DNA from: Pseudomonadota bacterium
GTDB lineage: Bacteria > Pseudomonadota > Gammaproteobacteria > Burkholderiales > Burkholderiaceae_C
Length of the DNA: 38,395 nt
Assembly: GCA_018240985.1 (NCBI GenBank)
Contig: JAFEER010000297.1
Location: 1 to 38,395 of the forward strand
Direction: 5' to 3'
In this document: piece by piece, positions 7,580 to 14,541 of the stretch
Position numbering within the stretch: position 1 is the first letter of the stretch
Layout of the letters: every line of letters begins with the position of its first letter
Position numbers and translations under genes: made by a program
The notes under the pieces: generated by a model
Told to the model about the DNA's origin: nothing
Database searches by the model: none
Seen by the model: the letters and a program-made list of their open reading frames with translations, nothing else

Positions 7580-8769
7580 GCACGGCCGAGCGCTTCCTCA
7601 TCGCCATCACCCTGGTCTTCAGCCTGCCCTGGCTGGTCTGGCGCCTGGCGCGCACCGAGCGCTGGGCGCCGCTGGTGGTGGTGCAGATCATCGCCGGCAT
7701 CCTGCTCGGCCCCGGCGTGCTGGGCCGCTGGCTGCCCGAGGTGCACGCCTTCGTCTTCACGCCCGAGGTGGGCCTGGCGCTGAACGGCATCGCCTGGTGG
7801 GGCGTGATGCTGTTCGTGATGATTGCCGGCGTGGAGCTGGACCTGCGCCAGGCCTGGACACAACGCCATGAAAGCAGCCTGGTCGCCGGCCTGGCGCTGG
7901 GCATGCCCATGCTGCTGGGCTGCATGGCCGCGCTGCTGTTGCTGCGCTGGCCGGGCTGGATGGGGCTGGCCGCACAGCCCTGGCAATTCATCACCGGCGT
8001 GGGCATGGCCTGCGCGGTGACGGCGCTGCCCATCCTGGTGCTGTTTTTGGAAAAGCTCGCGCTGCTGCGCCAGCCGCTGGGCCAGCGCATCCTGCGTTAC
8101 GCCAGCCTGGACGACCTGGCCATCTGGGGCGTGCTGGCGCTCGTCGTCATGGACTGGACGCGCGTCGGCCGCCAGTTCGGCTTTCTGCTGGCCTTTGCCG
8201 CCGCCACCTGGCTGTTTCGCAGGCTGATGGCGCGCGTGGCCCAGCCAGACCGCTGGTTTCTGGCGCTCATATGGCTGGCGCTGTGCTCGTTTGGTGCGGA
8301 CTGGGCCGGGCTGCACTTCATGGTCGGCGCCTTTCTGGCCGGCGCGGTGCTGGACGCCGATTGGTTTGAGCAGGTGCGCATGGACGCGCTGCGCCACCAT
8401 GTGCTGCTGGTGCTGATGCCGGTGTTCTTCCTCTCCACCGGCCTGCGCACCAGCTGGACCATGGGCGGGCTGGACATGCTGCTGGCCGCCGCCCTGCTGC
8501 TGGCGGCCTCGGTGGTGGGCAAACTGGCGGGCGTGCACCTGGCCGGCCACTGGCTGCGCTGGCCGCCGGGCGAGGCGCGGCTGATTGGCTGGCTGCTGCA
8601 GACCAAGGCGCTGATCATGATCATCTTCGCCAACATCCTGCTCGACCGCGCCATCATCACCAACGCCAGCTTCACCGCCCTGCTGCTGATGGCAGTCTGC
8701 AGCACCATGCTGACGATTCCGATGGTGGAGCCGCTGTTGGCGCAGTGGCGGAAATATCAAAAAACATAG
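7576..8769 (+). CDS. Kef/CPA2-type cation:proton antiporter
   Basis: A 397-residue polytopic inner-membrane protein with about 12 hydrophobic segments. Features typical of the Na+/H+ exchanger domain are visible: QIIAGILLGPGVLG (about 36-49), an acidic VMIAGVELDLRQ (about 80-91) and FMVGAFLAGAVLDAD (about 247-261). The ATG at 7576 overlaps the glycosyltransferase stop as ATGA, which fixes the start. There is no C-terminal TrkA-N (RCK) domain, so it is shorter than KefB/KefC. It is the last gene of the plus-strand arm. Its place in an aryl polyene cluster is unusual; it may serve ion homeostasis of the exporter or simply be co-transcribed. Confidence 0.85.
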   Translation: MSTAERFLIAITLVFSLPWLVWRLARTERWAPLVVVQIIAGILLGPGVLGRWLPEVHAFVFTPEVGLALNGIAWWGVMLFVMIAGVELDLRQAWTQRHESSLVAGLALGMPMLLGCMAALLLLRWPGWMGLAAQPWQFITGVGMACAVTALPILVLFLEKLALLRQPLGQRILRYASLDDLAIWGVLALVVMDWTRVGRQFGFLLAFAAATWLFRRLMARVAQPDRWFLALIWLALCSFGADWAGLHFMVGAFLAGAVLDADWFEQVRMDALRHHVLLVLMPVFFLSTGLRTSWTMGGLDMLLAAALLLAASVVGKLAGVHLAGHWLRWPPGEARLIGWLLQTKALIMIIFANILLDRAIITNASFTALLLMAVCSTMLTIPMVEPLLAQWRKYQKT

Positions 8770-8810
8770 CTATCAACGCATGCTGTTTCAGCGGTTTGGC
8801 TTATTTTTAT
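8763..8810. repeat. Dispersed repeat, degenerate copy 2
   Basis: Starting AACATAGCTATCAACGC, this AT-rich block overlaps the antiporter stop codon and resembles the ATAGCT repeats at 4270 and 26535, though its palindrome has decayed. It may mark the edge between the polyene arm and the NTase/HEPN insertion. Confidence 0.3.
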
Positions 8811-8869
8811 TGCACCACCCGAAGGTGTAGGAAATGGCGCATACACGCAACGCCTGAAACCCTTGTCAG

Positions 8870-8898
8870 TTGTCGCCTTTATGGCAACAATTGTCGCC
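8870..8898. promoter_or_regulatory. Three-half-site operator abutting the NTase start
   Basis: TTGTCGCC (8870-8877), 5-nt spacer, GGCAACAA (8883-8890), then directly TTGTCGCC (8891-8898). The middle half-site forms an inverted repeat with each neighbour (one mismatch each). The array ends 2 bp before the ATG at 8901, so there is no Shine-Dalgarno sequence. It is a good candidate for self-binding by the winged-helix domain of the protein encoded next. Confidence 0.55.
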
Positions 8899-8900
8899 TT

Positions 8901-9530
8901 ATGAGCAACGCACAAGACGCCCTCGATCTATTGATTCCGGCCAACCGTCAGCGCGTGCTGGCCGCTTTGCTGCTGGAGCCGGGACGCAGCCTGCACTTGC
9001 GCGAGTTGGCTCGGTTGACTGGCAGCCATGCCGGCACACTCGCGCGCGAGGTGGACAAGCTGACCCAGGTCGGCCTGCTGCTGCGCAGCCTGCAAGGCAA
9101 CCAGACCTGTTACTGCGCCAACGTGCGGCACCCGCTGTACCCCGAGCTAGCGGCCATCTTTCGCAAAACGCATGGCGCCGTGCCGCTGCTGCGCGCAGCC
9201 TTGCTGCCGCTGGCGGCAGACATCACGCTGGCATTTGTCTTTGGTTCGGTCGCCAGTGGCGCGGCCACCGAGCACAGCGACGTGGATGTATTGCTGCTGG
9301 GCACGGCAGATTTTGTGGCCGTAGTGCAAGCCCTGTACCCGCTGCATGAACAGCTTGGGCGCGAGGTCAATCCTGTGATCTGGTCACCCCAGGAGCTGGC
9401 CGCCAAGCTGCACGCAGGCGATGCGTTTGCGCGCGATGTGCTGAGCAAACCCAAGCTGTGGATACAAGGAGACGACGATGAGCTTGAGCAACTTACACGC
9501 CATTGGCAGGTTGCAGGCACAGCCGCCTGA
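8901..9530 (+). CDS. Winged-HTH minimal nucleotidyltransferase (antitoxin-like)
   Basis: A 209-residue protein with two parts. Residues 15-80 form a winged helix (LRELARLTGSHAGTLAREVDK is the likely recognition region). Residues 108-200 form a minimal nucleotidyltransferase domain with GSVASG at 115-120 and the metal-binding SDVDV at 126-130, matching the GSx10DxD pattern. In MntA/HepT systems such an enzyme adds AMP to the HEPN toxin and silences it; here a DNA-binding domain is fused to it and a HEPN-like gene overlaps its end by 53 bp. The ATG at 8901 is chosen because the domain starts there, although no ribosome binding site precedes it and a three-part operator does. The HEPN partner is broken, so the NTase may now be an orphan. 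Confidence 0.82.
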   Translation: MSNAQDALDLLIPANRQRVLAALLLEPGRSLHLRELARLTGSHAGTLAREVDKLTQVGLLLRSLQGNQTCYCANVRHPLYPELAAIFRKTHGAVPLLRAALLPLAADITLAFVFGSVASGAATEHSDVDVLLLGTADFVAVVQALYPLHEQLGREVNPVIWSPQELAAKLHAGDAFARDVLSKPKLWIQGDDDELEQLTRHWQVAGTAA

Positions 9531-10087
9531 TCCGGCAGGCATAGCCAAGCTGCTGCAAGCGGCGCAGCAGAACCTGGCCGACGCGCGCATTGCCCAGGTG
9601 AGCAATGGCAACCGCTTTGACGCGGCCTACAAGTGCATCCTGCAATGCGCCATGCTCGGTTTGTGGGCCAATGGCTGGCGCACCTCCACCAACCAGCCGG
9701 GGCACCACCAGACGGCCATCCAAACACTGGATCAAACCCTAGTACTCCGTTCCACCAAAACATTGACATAAAATCGCGCCTTTGTCCGCCATGCGGCGTT
9801 GCAAATCCTCGCGATAGCTACGGCTATCACTGCGGTTTGCGCCTTGCCTGACGAACAAATGCATCGATTTCATTTCGTCAACATTTTGATGAAACGAAGT
9901 ACTAGGCGTACCCAAGGCTGATTTGATCGTGCTGGACGCCTTGCGCCGCCAGCGCAACGTCAATGATTACGAGGGCGACCCGATTGCCGACGCTGCGGTC
10001 AATGCCTGTGTGCAAGCCGCTGAAAAATTGCTGCAACACACCAAGCATTGGATGCATGCGCAACATCCCGAGTGGGGATTGGTTTGA
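9478..10087 (+). pseudogene. HEPN-like partner gene, split by a MITE
   Basis: AAGGAG (9466-9471) sits 6 nt before the ATG, which lies inside the NTase gene. The frame reads 88 codons, enters a 161-bp MITE (9742-9902) and stops at 9771. Removing the MITE and one copy of the TA duplication restores an open frame of 148 residues ending at the TGA at 10085-10087. The restored C-terminal half contains LRRQRNVNDYEGD, a position where HEPN proteins of NTase-linked pairs carry a conserved R/N/Y motif, followed by an amphipathic helix. Known HEPN partners act as RNases held off by the NTase. As it stands only a truncated product is possible, so it is probably inactive. The exact HEPN subfamily is an inference. 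Confidence 0.8.
9740..9904. mobile_element. IS630-type MITE with TA target duplication
   Basis: A 161-bp element (9742-9902) flanked by TA (9740-9741 and 9903-9904) in a CTAG target. The outer 26 bp of the two ends match in inverted orientation at 21 positions, and all five differences are transitions (left begins GTACTCCGTTCCACC, right end read inward begins GTACTTCGTTTCATC). A second, imperfect palindrome fills the middle, centred on GATAGC-TACG-GCTATC. No transposase fits in it. TA duplication inside CTAG is the hallmark of the IS630 family, so it is probably moved by an IS630 transposase encoded elsewhere. Confidence 0.88.
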
Positions 10088-10179
10088 CCTACAAAAACAA
10101 TAGTAAAACGCGCTCCCAGATATGGCGCAAGACAGGGTAGTCTTGGGTTTGTTCTGGGCGTGCGTGCATGGGTTTTAGT

Positions 10180-10235
10180 ATTAAATTAATAGCTTTTCGT
10201 GCTTTCTGGGTAAGCCATAGAGGCAGTTTTGATCC
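10180..10235. repeat. Dispersed repeat, degenerate copy 3
   Basis: An AT-rich block containing AATAGCTTTTCGTGC and ending in TTTTGATCC lies 3-prime of the convergent ketoreductase and HEPN genes. It resembles the other ATAGCT repeats in the window and may contribute to termination of the minus-strand operon. The 10088-10239 gap otherwise shows no gene. Confidence 0.35.
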
Positions 10236-10239
10236 AAAA

Positions 10240-10980
10240 TCACGCCATCCCGCCGTTGACCGAAACCACCTGCCCGGTGATGTAGCCCGCGCCCTCGGAG
10301 GCCAAAAAGGCCACCAGCTCGGCCACCTCCCCCGGCTGGCCGGCGCGCTGCATGGGCACCATTTGGCGGATGGCCTCAGGGCTGAACTGGCCTTCGGCCA
10401 TGCCGCTGGCGATGATGCCGGGGGCCACCACGTTCACGGTCACGCCGCGGCTGGCCAGCTCCAGCGCCAGGGATCGGCTGGCCGCGTGCAGCCCGCCCTT
10501 GGCGGCGGCGTAGTTCACCTGGCCGCGGTTGCCGGCGACCGCCGTGACCGAGGACAGGTTGACGATGCGCCCCCAGCGCGTGCGCAGCATGGGCAGAGTC
10601 AGCGGCTGGGTGACGTTGAAGAAGCCGTTCAGCGACACATCCAGCACGCGATCCCATTGCTCACCGGCCATGCCGGCGAACACCGTGTCGTCGTGGATGC
10701 CGGCGTTGTTCACCAGCACCTGGATGGGGCCGTCTTCCAGCAGTTGCTCGATGGCCTGGGCGCTAGCCTGGCGGTCGGTGACGTCAAAAGCCACGGCCTG
10801 GGCGCTGGCGCCGCTGACATGCAGGCGATCGACCAGCGCCTGGGCGCGATCCAGCCCCTGGTTGGCGTGGACGATGACGTGCAGGCCGGCTTCGGCCAAA
10901 CGCTCGCAGATGGCGCGGCCCAGGCCGCCGCTGCCGCCGGTGACCAAGGCTCGGCGGGGGGTGTTCGATACAGGTGTCAT
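10240..10980 (-). CDS. 3-ketoacyl-ACP reductase (ApeQ-like)
   Basis: A 246-residue short-chain dehydrogenase of the FabG type that reduces the 3-keto group after each elongation step, using NADPH. The nucleotide-binding TGGSGGLGRA is at 14-23, NNAG at 91-94, and the catalytic S143/S144, Y157 and K161 (YAAAK) are intact. The C-terminus (ITGQVVSVNGGMA) is typical of FabG. It ends the minus-strand operon; its ATG overlaps the stop of the dehydratase gene (ATGA). Position beside KS, CLF and dehydratase assigns it to aryl polyene synthesis rather than to general fatty-acid synthesis. Confidence 0.92.
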   Translation of the reverse strand: MTPVSNTPRRALVTGGSGGLGRAICERLAEAGLHVIVHANQGLDRAQALVDRLHVSGASAQAVAFDVTDRQASAQAIEQLLEDGPIQVLVNNAGIHDDTVFAGMAGEQWDRVLDVSLNGFFNVTQPLTLPMLRTRWGRIVNLSSVTAVAGNRGQVNYAAAKGGLHAASRSLALELASRGVTVNVVAPGIIASGMAEGQFSPEAIRQMVPMQRAGQPGEVAELVAFLASEGAGYITGQVVSVNGGMA

Positions 10981-11441
10981 GGCAGTTTCAACTCGGCGTC
11001 GGCGTTCAGCACCACCGAAGCGCGGCCTTCGGCCAGGCTCTGCCCCGCGGCGCTGACGCTGAACTGGTAGAGGATGAGGGCGTCATCGCCGGACAGGCGC
11101 GTGACTTCGACATGCAGCGGCGCGGCGATGTCGTCCAGCCGATCGACATGCAGGCGCACGCTGCGGATGCTGGCCAGGTAGCCCACGCCCAGCGGCTGGG
11201 CATCGCCGGCCAGCAGCACGCCGTGCACGGCCATGGCCTGGGCGGCGTATTCCACGGCGTTGCTCGCGCCCAGGCGCCCTTCGGCGCGCAGCGGGTTATC
11301 GGGCGACTGGTGGCTGTTGGACTGACAGACGATGTGCTGCGCGTCCCAGGTCAGCACGCCTTCCAGCAGGCACATGCTGCCCTGGTGCGGGATGTGCGCG
11401 GCGATCCAGGCGTGGTCGGGCAGCAAGGTCGGCTCTAGCAT
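10977..11441 (-). CDS. 3-hydroxyacyl-ACP dehydratase (ApeP-like)
   Basis: A 154-residue single hot-dog domain protein. The segment IPHQGSMCLLEGV (17-29) matches the IPHR..MLLLD region of FabZ-type dehydratases, with H19 as the catalytic histidine. It should remove water from the 3-hydroxyacyl chain to leave the conjugated double bond of the polyene. A second, shorter dehydratase (19774-20076) occurs upstream in the cluster; in characterised aryl polyene systems two such proteins (ApeI and ApeP) work as a pair. The ATG at 11441 overlaps the CLF stop by 7 nt and the stop overlaps the ketoreductase start. Confidence 0.88.
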   Translation of the reverse strand: MLEPTLLPDHAWIAAHIPHQGSMCLLEGVLTWDAQHIVCQSNSHQSPDNPLRAEGRLGASNAVEYAAQAMAVHGVLLAGDAQPLGVGYLASIRSVRLHVDRLDDIAAPLHVEVTRLSGDDALILYQFSVSAAGQSLAEGRASVVLNADAELKLP

Positions 11442-12262
11442 GGTTGCCCCTGTGCTTCGATCTTCACGCCCAGGCTGTGGCCGGGCAGGTAGTCCAGCAC
11501 CAAATCGGCACTGCGCCGCTGCGCCAGCGCCTGCAGCACCGGCAGGGCGCGCAGCGCAGGGTAGGTGTGGCGCAGGGCTTCCAGCTCGGGCTGTTCCATG
11601 GTGCTGGGCGCGTCCTGCATGCCGGTGGTGACTTGCAACTGCGCCAGCGATGCCGCGCTGCGCTCGGGCGACAGCAGCCAGGCCATGCCGGCGGCGTCGG
11701 GCAGCGGGCGCTTGGCGTGCAGCGGCTCGGGGTATTCGCTGTCGTAGGCGATGAGCAGGACGGGGCGGCGATCCAGCACCACCTGCGCCAGCGCATCGAG
11801 CAGGCCGGCGCCAAAGCTGCCGTCGTAGGCGCAGATCACCTGGCAGGGCGCCATGCTGCGCGTGGCAATGCCCCAGTAGCCGGCGGCGGCGTTGTGCACC
11901 GAGTTGTGAAAGCGCGTGGGCGAGATCTGGCGGTCGTCGCTGGCCAACTGCTCGCACAGCGCGTGGCAGTTGTGGCCGTCGGCGCCGGATGCGGTGAACA
12001 CCGTCGCCAGTTGGGACAGGTCGGCGCCGGCCTGCGCTGCGGCCTCCTGCCCCAGCGCCAGCGCCAGGCGAATCACGCGGCTGGCGCGGCGGCGCTCGGC
12101 GGGCGGCAGCAAGGCGGGGGCGGGCAGCGCCGCAGGGGCGTTCTGCCAGGGCTGCTCGCCGCGCAGCACTGCGGCGGCTTGCGCCCAGTCGGGCAGGCCG
12201 GGAGCGATCAGGCCGATGCCGTCGAGCCAGGCCTTCAAGGGGCGATTGACTACAAAATTCAT
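11435..12262 (-). CDS. Ketosynthase-like chain length factor (ApeC-like)
   Basis: A 275-residue protein with the fold of the ketosynthase N-terminal half (Ketoacyl-synt_2 type). FTASGADGHNCHAL (about 89-102) and RFHNSVHNAAAGYW (about 117-130) are recognisable, but the position of the nucleophile carries no ACSS-type cysteine motif, as expected for a chain length factor. It probably pairs with the full KS encoded just upstream to form a KS-CLF heterodimer that sets polyene length. The ATG at 12262 overlaps the KS stop (ATGA), so equal synthesis of the two subunits is likely. Confidence 0.87.
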   Translation of the reverse strand: MNFVVNRPLKAWLDGIGLIAPGLPDWAQAAAVLRGEQPWQNAPAALPAPALLPPAERRRASRVIRLALALGQEAAAQAGADLSQLATVFTASGADGHNCHALCEQLASDDRQISPTRFHNSVHNAAAGYWGIATRSMAPCQVICAYDGSFGAGLLDALAQVVLDRRPVLLIAYDSEYPEPLHAKRPLPDAAGMAWLLSPERSAASLAQLQVTTGMQDAPSTMEQPELEALRHTYPALRALPVLQALAQRRSADLVLDYLPGHSLGVKIEAQGQPC

Positions 12263-13449
12263 AGCTTCTTGCCCAATACCAGTGCGCAGTTGCTGCCGCC
12301 AAAGCCAAAAGAATTGCTGAGTACCGTGCGCAGATCGGCGCTGCTGCCTGCCAGGCGGTAGTCGAGCTGCATGGCCGGGTCGAGTGCCTGCGTGCCGGGG
12401 CTGCCGGGGATCCAGCCCTCGGTCAGCGCCAAAGCACCAATGACAGCCTCCACCGCGCCGGCAGCGCCCAGCGTGTGGCCGGTCGCGCCCTTGGTGGAGC
12501 TGCCGGGCACGCCGCTGCCAAACAGCGCCGCCATCGCCAGGCCCTCGGCCACGTCATTGGCGGGGGTGGCCGTGCCGTGCAGATTCACGTAGTCCACGTC
12601 CTGCGGCGCGAGGCCCGCCGTGCGCAGCGCCGCCTCCATCGCCAGGCGCGCGCCCAGGCCCTCGGGGTGCGGGGCGGACATGTGGTGTGCGTCGCTGGAT
12701 TCGCCCGCGCCCAGCAGGTAGATGCCGCTGTGCTGCGCGTTGTCAGGCCGCTCCAGCAGCGCAAACGCCGCGCCCTCGCCGATGGAGATGCCGTCGCGCT
12801 GCGCGTCATAGGGCCGCGCGGGCTGCGTTGAGGTGAGCTGCAGCGAGGCAAAGCCGTACAGCGTCGTCAGGCACAGGCTGTCCACCCCGCCGACCACGGC
12901 CGCGTCGATGCTGCCCAGGGCCATCTGGCGCGCGGCGGCGGCAAACACCTTGGCGCTGGACGAGCAGGCCGTCGATATCGTCAGCGCCACGCCCTCCGCC
13001 CCAAGGTACTGGCGCACGAAGTCGGTGACCGAGAACGGGCAATGCGAGCCCTGGTAGCTCAGCGCTGCGGGCAGTGCGCCGGTGCTGGCGTCGCGCGCGC
13101 GGTAGGCGAGCTCGGTCTGCAGAATGCCCGAGGTGCTGGTGCCCAGGAACACGCCCACGCGCCGGCTGCCATGGCGCTGCACGGCGGCGCGCACCTGATC
13201 GGCAAAGCCATCGGTTTCCAAGGCCAGCTGCGCGAGGCGGTTGTTGCGGCAGTCGTACAGGGCCAGCGCAGCGGGCACTTGCACGGCATCGACGCCATCG
13301 ACGGCGCCGATCCAGGTGGCGAGCTCTACCGATTCAAAGTCGCAGGGGCGCAGGCCCGAGTGGCCGGTGCGCAGGGCGGCGTGGTGCGCGGCCAGGCCAC
13401 GGCCCAGGCAGGTCGCGAGCGTAGTGGCGGAAAGATGCAGGGGAAACAC
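12259..13449 (-). CDS. Beta-ketoacyl-ACP synthase (ApeO-like)
   Basis: A 396-residue condensing enzyme with a complete triad: C162 in TACSSSAK, H291 in LHGTATPAND and H325 in GATGHTLGAAG. With the CLF encoded next it should extend the polyene chain by two carbons per cycle from malonyl-ACP. The frame opens with a GTG at 13449 whose product starts at the usual first strand of the family, so it does not look truncated, but no clear ribosome binding site precedes it. About 1.1 kb of toxin-antitoxin and MITE sequence separates it from the rest of the minus-strand operon, so it may need its own promoter; the 45 bp upstream contain a TTGACT but no convincing -10. Confidence 0.9.
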   Translation of the reverse strand: MFPLHLSATTLATCLGRGLAAHHAALRTGHSGLRPCDFESVELATWIGAVDGVDAVQVPAALALYDCRNNRLAQLALETDGFADQVRAAVQRHGSRRVGVFLGTSTSGILQTELAYRARDASTGALPAALSYQGSHCPFSVTDFVRQYLGAEGVALTISTACSSSAKVFAAAARQMALGSIDAAVVGGVDSLCLTTLYGFASLQLTSTQPARPYDAQRDGISIGEGAAFALLERPDNAQHSGIYLLGAGESSDAHHMSAPHPEGLGARLAMEAALRTAGLAPQDVDYVNLHGTATPANDVAEGLAMAALFGSGVPGSSTKGATGHTLGAAGAVEAVIGALALTEGWIPGSPGTQALDPAMQLDYRLAGSSADLRTVLSNSFGFGGSNCALVLGKKL

Positions 13450-13575
13450 GTCGCTGAGTCAAGCAAAAGGATTTGATCTTAACTACCGGGCATGACGATC
13501 ACTCAAGCCGCATGGAAGCGCGTCGATGCCAGAAAACATGGTGACAATAGGCACACAAAAACATACCATGCGAGG

Positions 13576-13869
13576 ATGAAACCGTTTCGCTGGAACGCCG
13601 AAAAAAATGAAAACCTGCTGGCACTGCGGGGCGTTTCGTTCGAGCGCATGGTGGTTGCCATCGAATCAGGCGGTTTACTGGATATTGTCGAACACCCGAA
13701 CCAGAAGAAGTACCCGAACCAGCAGATTCTGATAGTGGCGTGTGACGGCTATGCCTACCTGGTGCCGTTTGTTGAAGAAGACCGCTATTTCTTCCTCAAG
13801 ACCATCATCCCAAGTCGCAAGGCGACACGCGATGTATTGCAGAAAGGAGCGCGAGATGCCGAAGATTGA
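13576..13869 (+). CDS. BrnT-like toxin
   Basis: A small basic protein of 97 residues. The N-terminus MKPFRWNAEKNENLLALRG and the C-terminal segment RYFFLKTIIPSRKAT are typical of BrnT-like RNase toxins, which share the RelE-type fold and are encoded before their antitoxins. The ATG at 13576 is preferred over the upstream in-frame ATG at 13492 because the family fold begins there; an AGG lies directly before it. An inverted repeat CATGGT/ACCATG (13537-13542 and 13565-13570) just upstream could be an operator. The gene lies antisense within the aryl polyene operon. Its end overlaps the antitoxin gene by 14 nt. Subfamily assignment is moderate. Confidence 0.72.
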   Translation: MKPFRWNAEKNENLLALRGVSFERMVVAIESGGLLDIVEHPNQKKYPNQQILIVACDGYAYLVPFVEEDRYFFLKTIIPSRKATRDVLQKGARDAED

Positions 13870-14164
13870 CCCGTATGAGCAAGAGTTGCTGGACGCTTTC
13901 GAGCATGGTCAGTTGCGCTCCGTTGCCAGCAAGGAGGCGTTGGAACGCTTCAAGGCCGCAGCGCGTGCCACTGCGCTGAAAGACCGCCGGGTGAATATCC
14001 GCCTGTCCTCTGCGGATCTGAGCGACATCCAGGTCAAGGCGCTGGAGGAAGGTGTGCCCTACCAAACCCTGATTGCCAGCGTGCTGCACAAATACGTGAC
14101 CGGGCGCCTGTCGGAGCGGCCAGTTGTCAACACAGGAACTCCAGCCAAGCGTGTGAGCGGTTGA
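13856..14164 (+). CDS. Ribbon-helix-helix antitoxin
   Basis: A 102-residue partner of the preceding toxin. The C-terminal half holds a ribbon-helix-helix: the strand VNIRLSSADL (about 45-54) followed by two helices containing QVKALEEGVPYQTLIASVL. The N-terminal half, rich in acidic and helical sequence, would wrap the toxin. AAAGGAG (13843-13849) lies 6 nt before the ATG at 13856, inside the toxin gene, so translation is coupled. RHH antitoxins usually repress their own operon. The TGA stop (14162-14164) touches the left end of a MITE, yet the protein looks complete. Confidence 0.75.
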   Translation: MPKIDPYEQELLDAFEHGQLRSVASKEALERFKAAARATALKDRRVNIRLSSADLSDIQVKALEEGVPYQTLIASVLHKYVTGRLSERPVVNTGTPAKRVSG

Positions 14165-14399
14165 ACCTAGATTCGGCAGTTGACCGCTTGCAACCTTCTG
14201 GAAAGCCGCATGGATATTGGCGTTCCCTGCTTCGCTGCCGCTCACCTGTTGGGTGAGTGCGCTACGCGCTCGCCTGCACCGCGCTCGCCGCACCATGCGG
14301 CGTTGCTCCTCCTTGCGGGCAGTAGCCCACTGCGTCGTCACGCCTTGCCTGGCACGCCGATCACGGCACTGGCGAGCGCGTTCAACTACCGAATCTAGG
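14165..14399. mobile_element. MITE with ACCTAGATTCGG ends, copy 1
   Basis: About 235 bp. The left end ACCTAGATTCGGCAGTTGA and the right end, read inward, CCTAGATTCGGTAGTTGA form terminal inverted repeats. TTGA lies next to both ends (14161-14164 and 14400-14403) and may be a target duplication. A second copy in the opposite orientation starts at 38234 and matches over about 160 bp with about six differences. No full transposase is encoded. The IS family is not recognised. It lies directly after the antitoxin stop and, with the toxin-antitoxin pair, splits the aryl polyene operon. Confidence 0.8.
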
Positions 14400-14403
14400 T
14401 TGA

Positions 14404-14541
14404 TCAGGCGGCCCAGCTAACCGGCTTCACTTTGGCAAACAGCAGCGATCCTCCCATTGCGATCGCCGAAACGGCCGGCAAGGCGAAAGCGCGCGCTGGT
14501 CGCGTCCGCCACTGGGACGTGAAGGGTGACGCCACGTTCAT
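14404..14541 (-). other. 45-codon open frame coupled to the deacetylase gene
   Basis: An ATG at 14541 overlaps the polysaccharide deacetylase stop (ATGA), the same junction used through this operon. The frame (MNVASPFTSQWRTRPARAF at its start) ends with TGA at 14404-14406, 5 bp from the end of the MITE. It could be a tiny gene, or the 5-prime remnant of the next operon gene cut off by the MITE insertion. The sequence resembles no family I can name. The rest of the 14165-14537 gap is MITE. Confidence 0.3.

Noticed and set aside
13472-13500. Sigma-70 promoter (TTGATC) for the BrnT-like toxin
   Set aside because: No -10 hexamer occurs at 16-18 nt, so it was not called.
13805-14341. 178-codon minus frame across the MITE and antitoxin gene
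   Set aside because: It joins MITE sequence to the antisense of the antitoxin gene; an internal stretch could derive from an old transposase but no domain is visible.
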